NCBI GenBank assembly: GCA_035650255.1
Contig: DASRIA010000085.1
Span: 1 to 16,502, forward strand
Length of the DNA stretch: 16,502 nucleotides
Source of the DNA: DASRIA01 sp035650255
GTDB lineage: Bacteria; Actinomycetota; Thermoleophilia; Solirubrobacterales; JBBDJG01
Reading direction: 5' to 3'
The position numbers and the translations under genes were made by a program. A model generated the notes under the pieces. That model did no database searches and was not told where the DNA came from. It saw only the letters and a list, made by a program, of their open reading frames with translations. Positions 7,201 through 14,053 of the stretch are shown here, one piece after another. Positions within the stretch are counted from its first letter, which is position 1. Each line of letters starts with the position of its first letter.

Positions 7201-9068
7201 GGAACGAAGATCCCCTGCGTCGCGAAGAGCATGTTGTCGTAGGTCGAGGCGACGCCGTCCGCGCCGCCGTCGATCACGTCCACTTGATCGAACTCCCACA
7301 CGGAGCGCTTTCCCTCCTTGATGACCCCCGGGATCAATGCATCGGCCGTCGTGACGCCCGAACACGTTGCCCCCACCGTGGTGCTTGCCGTGGCAGTGCA
7401 CGGGACCACGAATGCCATGTAGGCGTAGTCCGTCATCGTGGCTGAACCCACTGCGGTGCTCCCGTTCTGCTTGTCGGTGATGCGGATGGTGTACGCAAGC
7501 TGGATCTCCCCTGTGTAGTCGGCGAGGCTGGCCTTGGCCCGGACGTCAGTGAACGAGACGGAGGACTGAACGTCGGCCTCGTCGGCAGTCGTCTGCGGGT
7601 CGCCCGGCAACACCCTGAGGCGCGCAGAGCCGACCGAGTTCGCCGGCAGGCCGTTCGCGTCCGGGGTCCCGATGGTGAGGTTTCGGTTGATGTATCCCGG
7701 CGGGTGGCACGATTCGAATGCCAGGGCGGGTCCGTGCGTGCGGTTCCCGTCCGTGCATCGCCCATAGGCCGGCACCAGCGAGAAGGTCACTTCCTGGGCG
7801 ATCTTGGGCCGGGGATAGCCCGAAACGACCTCCGTGAACTCTGAGTCGGTGTTGTTGACGGGGTCGGGATCGCTGCCCGCCGCCTGAACGGTCGCCGTGT
7901 TGGTCGCGTTGACCGCCTCCGCCACCCTTGTGTTGATCGCGACGGCGGCCTCGGCGCCGGGCGGGATCGTCCCCAGCGCACACGTCACCTGTTGGCCGTC
8001 GCGAGAGCAACTGCCCTGGCTGCTCGTCACCCACTCCACCGGCAAGGAGTCAGGCACCGTGTCCGTCAGCACAACGGAGTCGGCCGCTTGCGAGCCAGAC
8101 ACGTGCTTGACGAAGATCGTGTACTTGACGTTGCCGCCGGGAAAGGTTGGATCCGGGAAGTCGTACGTGTCCACCGACAGATTGGCCGCACTCGAGTGAA
8201 CGGGCTGCCACGACTCGATCGTGTACGAGCTGCCCAGGTTCGGGTTTCGCAGCTCGGACCCGTCTGCCCGGTAGAGGCGTCTGTCGTGGCCAAAGAAGGT
8301 GCCGTCGGGCGACCACGCAATGGGATTGGCAGTGGTCCTGCCGAGGTCGATCTCTCCGGTCCCGTCAGGGCGGATTGTGAACACGTGCGTGTAGTACCCA
8401 TCGACCGGCTTGAGGCGCAAGTAGGCAATCCTGCTGCCATCCGGTAGCCACTCCGGATACCAGAGCCCTCCCGGACTGCCGTCGGGAACGTGGTAGACGA
8501 CGCGCCGGTCCGTGCCGTCGGCGGCGACCACGCAGAGGACCCGTCCGTACCCCGAAAACGGGTCGTCCACGTAGGCGATGTGCTCTCCATCCGGAGACCA
8601 GGTGGGCGTAAGCAGCCTGCCGCCCTGGCCGCCCTCAGAATCCACAGGCAACGGAGCGGCGTTCGTGCCGTCAGGGTTCATGACGTACAACCGCCGCGGC
8701 GAGCCATCGGAGAAGACGATCCTCGTCCCATCGGGTGACCAGGCGGGTTCGTAGCCTGTGGCTCGAATCCGAAGCTCCCCAGACCCGTCGGCGTTGACGA
8801 TCCAGATTCCCGGCAGACCCGACGAGCGTCGGAAAGCCAGCTGGGTCCCGTCTGGAGACCACGCCGGGTCATACCCGCTGGTGACCACGCTACGCGGGTC
8901 GCTCCCGTCGTAGTTGGCGGTGTTGATCCCCCCGCCTTGGTCGTAAATGGTGTAGGCGAGCCGTCCGTTGGCTCCCGGAAAAACTGCCTCGGCCGCCGGC
9001 GGGGCGGCCCCCAGGGCCAGCCCTGCAAGGGACACGAGAACCGCGATTCGGGCTGTCATGGAATGCAT
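7197..9068 (-). CDS. Secreted TolB-like propeller/DUF11 protein, paralogue 3 of the operon
   Basis: A 623-residue exported protein of unknown function, last gene of the three-paralogue operon. The signal peptide spans about 1-28 (T-A-R-I-A-V-L-V, cleavage after A-E-A). A TolB-like beta-propeller follows, with W-S-P-D-G or W-L-P-D-G (PD40) motifs near 70, 110, 157, 207 and 252. A DUF11 domain spans about 296-415 and carries a C-x8-C pair. The shared C-terminal domain (about 419-623) has C-x15-C (C438, C454) and C-x11-C, and ends in G-I-F-V-P. There is no sorting signal or membrane anchor. GAGG 8 bases upstream supports the ATG at 9068 over the one at 9059, though the latter aligns better with the neighbour's start. 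It is the most diverged of the three. PD40 and DUF11 folds usually mediate protein or carbohydrate contacts, so an extracellular binding role is possible. Confidence 0.88.
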   Translation of the reverse strand: MHSMTARIAVLVSLAGLALGAAPPAAEAVFPGANGRLAYTIYDQGGGINTANYDGSDPRSVVTSGYDPAWSPDGTQLAFRRSSGLPGIWIVNADGSGELRIRATGYEPAWSPDGTRIVFSDGSPRRLYVMNPDGTNAAPLPVDSEGGQGGRLLTPTWSPDGEHIAYVDDPFSGYGRVLCVVAADGTDRRVVYHVPDGSPGGLWYPEWLPDGSRIAYLRLKPVDGYYTHVFTIRPDGTGEIDLGRTTANPIAWSPDGTFFGHDRRLYRADGSELRNPNLGSSYTIESWQPVHSSAANLSVDTYDFPDPTFPGGNVKYTIFVKHVSGSQAADSVVLTDTVPDSLPVEWVTSSQGSCSRDGQQVTCALGTIPPGAEAAVAINTRVAEAVNATNTATVQAAGSDPDPVNNTDSEFTEVVSGYPRPKIAQEVTFSLVPAYGRCTDGNRTHGPALAFESCHPPGYINRNLTIGTPDANGLPANSVGSARLRVLPGDPQTTADEADVQSSVSFTDVRAKASLADYTGEIQLAYTIRITDKQNGSTAVGSATMTDYAYMAFVVPCTATASTTVGATCSGVTTADALIPGVIKEGKRSVWEFDQVDVIDGGADGVASTYDNMLFATQGIFVP

Positions 9069-9076
9069 GGAATGCG

Positions 9077-9080
9077 CCTC
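9077..9080 (-). promoter_or_regulatory. Ribosome binding site overlapping the upstream stop codon
   Basis: GAGG lies 8 bases before the ATG at 9068 and shares its G-A with the TGA stop of the preceding paralogue (reads TGAGG). This decides for the 9068 start and suggests translational coupling between paralogues 2 and 3. Confidence 0.5.
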
Positions 9081-10929
9081 AGGGGACGAACAGCCCCTGC
9101 GTCAGGAAGAGCGAATTGTCCAGGGTCGAGGCGACGCCGTCCGGCCCGCCGTCGAAGACCTTCACGGCTCCCCAATCCCACACGCTACGGATGTTCCCGC
9201 GCACCGCGTTCGGAATGACCGCGTTGGCGGTCGTCGCAACCGCGCAGCTTGCTCCCTCTGAGGTGCTGGCCGTCGCTGTGCAGGGCATCGTTACCCGGAA
9301 TACGTAATCGGCCATCGTGCCGCGCGCGGCGGGGTTGAGCCTGTCTGTGATTCTCAGGGTTTGCGCCGCTTGGAGCTCTCCCATGTAATCGGCGAGATCA
9401 GAGCTTCTGCGGACGTCAGTCGCCAGGACCGTGAGGCGAACATCCGCCGCCGCTCCCGTTTGTGAGTTGGCGGGCACCGCCCTGACGTGTGCGCTCGAGA
9501 CCGACTGCGCCGGAGTCCCGATCGTGATGTGGTTCGAGACCGGTGCGGGCGGGTTGCACGACCCGAACGCGAGTGGGGGCCCGTGTGTGCGGTTCGGTCC
9601 GGTGCACTCCGCGTAGGCCGGCACCAATGAGATGTCCAACGTGGGCGCGCTCTTGGGATGAACGTAACCCGTCCCACCGGAAACCACGAAGGTGACGGTG
9701 TCCTCGTTGTTCAGGGGATCGGGATCACCGGTAGCCCAGGCGGTCGCGGTCGTCTCGAGGCTGACACCCGCGTCGCTCGTCACGGTCGTGCTGACTGCGA
9801 CCGCCGCTTCTGCACCGGGCGAGATCGTTCCCAGCTGGCAGGTGACGGTCTGACCGTCGATCTCGCAACTCCCCTGGCTGCTCGTCACCCACTCGATGGC
9901 CAGCCCGCCGGGCGGCGTGACCGTCACCGCGACGGACTCGGACGGTGACGAACCGGTCACGTGCCTGATGAACGCCGTGTACTTGAGAGTGTCGCCGCGA
10001 TAGACGCCCGTTCGGGGGTCGCGGTACATCCTCACGGAGAGATTCGGCGCGCTGGACAGGACTGGCTGCCACGACTCGAAGTCGTCCATGTTGGTAACGC
10101 TCAGGGTTCTCAGCAACGAGCCATCCGCCCGATGGATTTCCCGGCCGAGCGCGAATAGGGTGCCGTCCGGTGACCAGGTGATGCGATCTTCGCTGCCTGT
10201 CCAGCCCAAGTCGACCTCTCCGGTTCCATCCGGCCGGACGGTCAGAAGGTGGTAGCTGAAGTTGTCGGCCTGTTTGGTTCGGATGTAGGCGACCCGGCTT
10301 CCATCCGGGAGCCATTCGGGAGACAGGATGCGGCCCGGGATCCCGTCCGCATACCGGTAGACCACGCTGCGGCCCGACCCATCGGGGTTGACCAGGTAGA
10401 GCGCTCGACCGAGGAAGGTGTCCGGGTTGAGGTCGAGGTATGCGATGCGCTGGCCGTCCGGCGACCACGCAGGACCCTGCAGCTCGCCATCAACGCCGGC
10501 GTCTGAATCCACGGGCAGTTGAGCGGCGCCGGTGCCGTCCGAATTCATGATCCACAGCCGTCGCGGATTCCCGTCGGCGAACACGATCTTCGTGCCGTCC
10601 GGCGACCACGCCGGCTGGTCGCCTGAAGGCCGTATCCGCTGTTGGCCAGAGCCGTCTGCGTTCATCAGCCAGATGCCCGGCCCCGCGAACCGCCCCGCGA
10701 AGACGAGCCTGCTGCCGTCCGGCGACCAGCGCGGTCCGGATTCACCCTCGACGGTCAGGTGTTGCGGGTCGCTGCCGTCGTAGTTGATCGTGCCGATGCC
10801 TGGATTGAAGCCGAACGTGGTGTAGGCGAGCCTTCCGTTCACCCCCGGGAAAGCCGCCCCGGCGCCGGGCGCGAGCATGCACGACGCGAGTGCGGCGAGG
10901 AGAACGCTGAACGCGATCCGCGTGGCCAT
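9079..10929 (-). CDS. Secreted TolB-like propeller/DUF11 protein, paralogue 2 of the operon
   Basis: Middle member of the trio, 616 residues from the ATG at 10929. A TTG one codon earlier is possible but less likely. The architecture matches its neighbours: an export signal, PD40 motifs near 68, 108, 155, 207 and 252, a DUF11 domain at about 295-415 with C-x8-C, and the C-terminal domain with invariant C-x15-C and C-x11-C ending in G-L-F-V-P. The signal region differs: L14-A15-S16-C17 fits a lipobox, so it may be a lipoprotein, although a signal-peptidase-I site (G-A-G-A before A-F-P-G) is also present. The start overlaps the stop of paralogue 1 by one base (TGATG) and no Shine-Dalgarno is visible, so translation is probably coupled. 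Its C-terminal half is strikingly close to paralogue 1 at both protein and DNA level, pointing to a later duplication. Confidence 0.88.
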   Translation of the reverse strand: MATRIAFSVLLAALASCMLAPGAGAAFPGVNGRLAYTTFGFNPGIGTINYDGSDPQHLTVEGESGPRWSPDGSRLVFAGRFAGPGIWLMNADGSGQQRIRPSGDQPAWSPDGTKIVFADGNPRRLWIMNSDGTGAAQLPVDSDAGVDGELQGPAWSPDGQRIAYLDLNPDTFLGRALYLVNPDGSGRSVVYRYADGIPGRILSPEWLPDGSRVAYIRTKQADNFSYHLLTVRPDGTGEVDLGWTGSEDRITWSPDGTLFALGREIHRADGSLLRTLSVTNMDDFESWQPVLSSAPNLSVRMYRDPRTGVYRGDTLKYTAFIRHVTGSSPSESVAVTVTPPGGLAIEWVTSSQGSCEIDGQTVTCQLGTISPGAEAAVAVSTTVTSDAGVSLETTATAWATGDPDPLNNEDTVTFVVSGGTGYVHPKSAPTLDISLVPAYAECTGPNRTHGPPLAFGSCNPPAPVSNHITIGTPAQSVSSAHVRAVPANSQTGAAADVRLTVLATDVRRSSDLADYMGELQAAQTLRITDRLNPAARGTMADYVFRVTMPCTATASTSEGASCAVATTANAVIPNAVRGNIRSVWDWGAVKVFDGGPDGVASTLDNSLFLTQGLFVP

Positions 10930-12785
10930 CAAGGGACGAACAGCCCCTGCGTCAGGAAGAGCGAGTTGTCATCGGTCGACGCGACGCCGTCCGGCCCGCC
11001 GTCGAAGACCTGGACCTGTCCCCAATCCCACACGCTGCGAATGCTCGCCCGCACAGAACTCGGAATGACCGCGTTGGCGGTCGTAGTAACAGCACAGCTT
11101 GCGCCTTCCGTCGCGCTCGGCGTTGCGCTACAGGGCACCGTCACCCGGAACACGTAGTCGGTCATCGTGCCGCGCGCGGAGGGGTTCAGTCTGTCGGTGA
11201 TCCGCAGCGTGTGTTTGGCCTCGAGCTCCCCGGTGTAGTCGGCGAGGTCGGACAGCCTGCGCACGTCCGTCGCCGAGACCGACAACCGAACGTCGGCTCC
11301 GGCTCCCGCTTGGGGATTGGCCGGCACCGACCTGACGTGTGCACTGGCGTCTGACCGCGCCGGGAACTGGTTGGCATCCGGAGTCCCGACCGTCAGGTGC
11401 GCTGACGCCTGTGCGGGAGGGTGACACGACCCAAACGCAAGCGGAGGTCCGTGGACTCGATTCCCGTCCATGCACTGTGCATACGCGGGCACGAGCGAGA
11501 TATCAAGTGATGGCGCGCTCTTCGGCCGCAAGAAGCCCAATCCAGCCTCCACCTGAAAAGTCACGCTGTCGGTGTCGTTGAAACGATCGGGATCGCCATC
11601 GGTCTGCGAAAAAAGCTCGGCGGTGGTCGTTACGGGGACTCCCTGTGCGCTTGGCGCGGCCGCGTTGATCGTGGCGGTCACCTCGCTCCCGGGCGCGATG
11701 GTCCCCATGAAGCAATGGACGTACGCATCGTGCGGTGGATCATCTTGTGAGCACGTCCCCTGGCTGCTTGCCGCAGTCTCGAACTGCGAGCCGACGGGCA
11801 GCCTGGTCGTCAGGAGAACTCCGTCGGCAGCCTGCGATCCGGTCACGTGCTTGACGAGGATCGTGTACGTGACGCGGTCCGTGGCGTAGGGCGGATCCGG
11901 TCCGGAGCGGTACATCGTCGCCGACAGGTTGGGACCGCTGGAGATGACCGGTTGCCACGAGTCGATGCCGTTGCTGTTCGTCAGGGGGAGGTCCTTCCAC
12001 AAAGAGCCGTCTGCGGCTCGGTGGACACGTGTGCCGACGGCGAAGTAGATGCCGTCTGGCGACCAGGCGATGGGGCCGGGATGATCATCGAGGTCGGCCA
12101 AGTCCACCTGTCCGGTTGCGTCCGGCTGGACGGTGAAGAGGTGGTACTCGAAGGCGTCCTCCGGCAACGTGCGGACATAAGCGATCCGGCTGCTGTCGGG
12201 AAGCCATTCGGGATGCAGGATCGCTCCCACGGTCGTGTCCGAGAAGCGGTACACCGTGACGCGGTCCGCGCCGTCCGCATCGACCGTGTAGAGGGCCCGC
12301 CCCTCAGTGGGCCCCGGATAGTCCACATAGGCGATGCGTTCGCCGTCCGGCGACCACGCGGGCTCGCGAAGGTCGCCGTCCGGGCCGCCGTCGGAATCTA
12401 CGGGAAGCTGGACCGCGCCGGTTCCGTCGGCGTTCATCACGTACAGGCGGGCGGGGACGCCGTCGATGAACACGATCTTGGTCCCGTCCGGCGACCACGC
12501 CGGCGTGCGGCCCGTGGCTCGGATGTTCTGCTCACCGGATCCGTCCGCATTGATGATCGATATGCCCGTCAACCCGGTGTTGCGCCAGAAGACGAGCTTG
12601 CTGCCGTCCGGGGACCAACCGGGGTCTCGGCCGGACTGAATGTTCAACGGCTGCTGATCGGTGCCGTCGTACCGGGCGGTCGCAGGCCCTTGGCTGTCCC
12701 ACCTCGTGTGGGCGACCCTTCCATTCGCCCCAGGGAAGGCCGCCTCGGCGACCGGCGCAGCCGCGGAGGCCCCAATTCCCACCAC
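10929..12785 (-). CDS. Secreted TolB-like propeller/DUF11 protein, paralogue 1 of the operon; true start probably upstream
   Basis: First gene of the trio. The coordinates use the first canonical start, GTG at 12785 (618 residues). That start leaves a stub signal peptide without the charged n-region. In the same frame upstream lie T-G-R-I-A-L-V-V-L, matching T-A-R-I-A-V-L-V and A-T-R-I-A-F-S-V in the paralogues. A strong GGGAGG (12831-12836) sits 46 bases before the GTG but just before a CTG at 12827. A CTG start (632 residues) therefore fits better. The rest is standard for the trio: propeller with five PD40 motifs, then DUF11, here with a longer C-x12-C pair. The C-terminal domain has C-x15-C and C-x11-C and ends in G-L-F-V-P. 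An in-frame stop at 12855-12857 limits any extension. Function is unknown; an extracellular binding or surface role is inferred from the domains. Confidence 0.87.
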   Translation of the reverse strand: MVGIGASAAAPVAEAAFPGANGRVAHTRWDSQGPATARYDGTDQQPLNIQSGRDPGWSPDGSKLVFWRNTGLTGISIINADGSGEQNIRATGRTPAWSPDGTKIVFIDGVPARLYVMNADGTGAVQLPVDSDGGPDGDLREPAWSPDGERIAYVDYPGPTEGRALYTVDADGADRVTVYRFSDTTVGAILHPEWLPDSSRIAYVRTLPEDAFEYHLFTVQPDATGQVDLADLDDHPGPIAWSPDGIYFAVGTRVHRAADGSLWKDLPLTNSNGIDSWQPVISSGPNLSATMYRSGPDPPYATDRVTYTILVKHVTGSQAADGVLLTTRLPVGSQFETAASSQGTCSQDDPPHDAYVHCFMGTIAPGSEVTATINAAAPSAQGVPVTTTAELFSQTDGDPDRFNDTDSVTFQVEAGLGFLRPKSAPSLDISLVPAYAQCMDGNRVHGPPLAFGSCHPPAQASAHLTVGTPDANQFPARSDASAHVRSVPANPQAGAGADVRLSVSATDVRRLSDLADYTGELEAKHTLRITDRLNPSARGTMTDYVFRVTVPCSATPSATEGASCAVTTTANAVIPSSVRASIRSVWDWGQVQVFDGGPDGVASTDDNSLFLTQGLFVP

Positions 12786-12830
12786 GAGTACGACGAGAGC
12801 GATGCGGCCGGTCTGCGGGTGCGTCAGGTC

Positions 12831-12836
12831 CCTCCC
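12831..12836 (-). promoter_or_regulatory. Strong ribosome binding site of the trio operon
   Basis: GGGAGG on the minus strand is the best Shine-Dalgarno match in the window. It lies 3 bases before CTG (12827) and 6 before ACG (12824), but 45 bases before the first canonical start (GTG, 12785). It is the main reason to place the true start of the first paralogue upstream. Confidence 0.5.
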
Positions 12837-12851
12837 TCTGAGTGCGGTCCT

Positions 12852-12882
12852 AGCCTAACCCGGATCCGGGCCTGAAAATCAA
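12852..12882 (-). promoter_or_regulatory. Candidate promoter of the trio operon
   Basis: On the minus strand TTGATT (12877-12882), a 19-base spacer and TAGGCT (12852-12857) form a possible -35/-10 pair. Transcription would start near 12845, giving a short leader that contains the GGGAGG site. A perfect 12-base palindrome lies in the spacer. The spacing is slightly long and the assignment is tentative. Confidence 0.35.
12859..12870. promoter_or_regulatory. Perfect palindrome, candidate operator
   Basis: CCCGGATCCGGG is a perfect 12-base inverted repeat in the 149-base divergent region between the trio and the HDOD-LuxR gene, within the candidate promoter spacer. LuxR-type domains bind dyads, so this is a possible site for the adjacent regulator. 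In a GC-rich genome such palindromes also arise by chance. Confidence 0.3.
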
Positions 12883-12934
12883 GGGCGACTGACCGTCAAC
12901 TCCCACGCCCTTCCTGCCGATAGGTGGGTTGGCG

Positions 12935-14053
12935 ATGGCAACACGTGCAGCAGGGAAGCGGGATTTGGCGGGAAGCCAGGTGACAGACGCGGCGCTGAAG
13001 GGCGACGCGGCAAACGCCCTTCCCACCGGCAGGCAGCACAACGAGGGACACGGGCGGCGCCTGACGGCGGCGTTCGAGGCCCTCGAGGCGTTCCCTGCCC
13101 TGGCCGAGTCGCGCAAACGAGTCCTCCGCCTGGTGAGCCAGGACCAGCCCTCCGTGAGCGAGATGGTCGCGGCGATCGAGTCCGACGTCGCCCTCGTGAT
13201 CTCGGTGATGCGGCTGGCCAACAAGCGTGCGGACGGCCGCGGCCGGGTGCGTGGCATCCCGGAGGCGATCGAGGTGCTCACGCCCGCCGGCGTCGAGGCG
13301 CTGATCGGCGCCACCAAGACCTTCGACTTCTTCGAGCGCACGCCCCTGTGGGACGCAGCCCCCGAGCGCTTCCGGCTCCACGCCGTGGCCACGCAGCGCG
13401 CCGCGGACCGGCTCTGCTCGCGCATCGACTTCCCCGAGCGCGACGAGGTGCTCGTCAGCTCGCTCCTGCACGACATCGGCAAGCTGGTGCTGGTCCAGGC
13501 CTACCCCGGCTACCCGGGCCAGATCCACACGACTGCGCGCACGCCCGAGCAGCGCATCCACGTCGAGCGGCGCGAGCTCGGCATCGACCACGCGCTGGTC
13601 GGCGGCGTGATGGCCCGCCGGTGGGGCCTGCCGCAGCCCTTGGCGGCGGCCATCGAGCACCACCACGCCGACGACGCGATGGGGGAGGCCGCGATCGTGC
13701 GCCTCGCCGACATGCTGGCCCACTACGCACAGGGCCAGGCCGTGGCTCCCGACCAACTCCTTGCCGTTGCGCGCCGGATCGGGCTCGGCCCGCAGGACCT
13801 GCGCGAAGTCCTCTTCGAGCTGCCCGGCCCGCCCCCGGACCGCAAGCGCTCGGTGACGCCTTGCCCCCTCTCCACGCGCGAGCTGGAGGTCCTCAAGCGC
13901 CTCGCCGAGGGCAAGGTCTACAAGCAGATCGCACTGGAGCTGGGCCTGTCCACGAGCACGGTGCGCACGCACCTGCACAACGTGTACGGCAAGCTCGGCG
14001 CCGTCGACAGGGCGCAGGCGGTCCTGATCGCGTCCGAGCGCGGCTGGCTCTAA
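12935..14053 (+). CDS. HDOD (HD phosphohydrolase-like) domain fused to LuxR-type DNA-binding domain
   Basis: A 372-residue soluble protein joining a signalling domain to a DNA-binding output. After about 40 variable residues comes an HDOD domain (about 45-250). It keeps the metal-type H179-D180 in L-L-H-D-I-G-K, the I-D-H-A-L-V-G-G segment (about 216-223), the R-R-W-G-L-P turn and an E-H-H-H cluster near 240, so it may bind metal and a nucleotide. The C-terminal ~62 residues are a GerE/LuxR helix-turn-helix: L-S-T-R-E-L-E-V-L, then I-A-L-E-L-G-L-S-T-S-T-V-R-T-H. There is no receiver domain. The ATG at 12935 is chosen over TTG 12929 because AGGTGG stands 7 bases upstream. It is divergent from the secreted trio, making it a candidate regulator of them. 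The ligand is unknown. The stop interlocks with that of the methyltransferase gene. Confidence 0.88.
   Translation: MATRAAGKRDLAGSQVTDAALKGDAANALPTGRQHNEGHGRRLTAAFEALEAFPALAESRKRVLRLVSQDQPSVSEMVAAIESDVALVISVMRLANKRADGRGRVRGIPEAIEVLTPAGVEALIGATKTFDFFERTPLWDAAPERFRLHAVATQRAADRLCSRIDFPERDEVLVSSLLHDIGKLVLVQAYPGYPGQIHTTARTPEQRIHVERRELGIDHALVGGVMARRWGLPQPLAAAIEHHHADDAMGEAAIVRLADMLAHYAQGQAVAPDQLLAVARRIGLGPQDLREVLFELPGPPPDRKRSVTPCPLSTRELEVLKRLAEGKVYKQIALELGLSTSTVRTHLHNVYGKLGAVDRAQAVLIASERGWL

Larger units (their letters stand above)
9079..12785 (-). repeat. Tandem gene duplication (period about 1.85 kb)
   Basis: The 3' parts of paralogues 2 and 1 are near-copies at DNA level. Forward-strand sequence from 9083 (ggacgaacagcccctgcgtc) recurs from 10934, and similarity continues for several hundred bases with scattered substitutions. 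The promoter-distal gene at 7197-9068 is a third, more diverged copy. Within each gene the complement of the W-S-P-D-G codons (such as ccgtccggcgaccacgc) recurs as short repeats every 120-150 bases. By eye the three genes are somewhat less GC-rich than dnaE or gltX; I did not compute this. Confidence 0.75.

Noticed and set aside
7197..12785. The trio as a Tol-Pal envelope system
   Set aside because: There is no tolA, tolQ, tolR or pal nearby. The propellers carry DUF11 and a different C-terminal domain, and lack the TolB N-terminal domain.
11847..12875. 342-codon plus-strand open frame opposite the first paralogue
   Set aside because: It mirrors the repeated W-S-P-D-G codons of the real gene and has no motif of its own.
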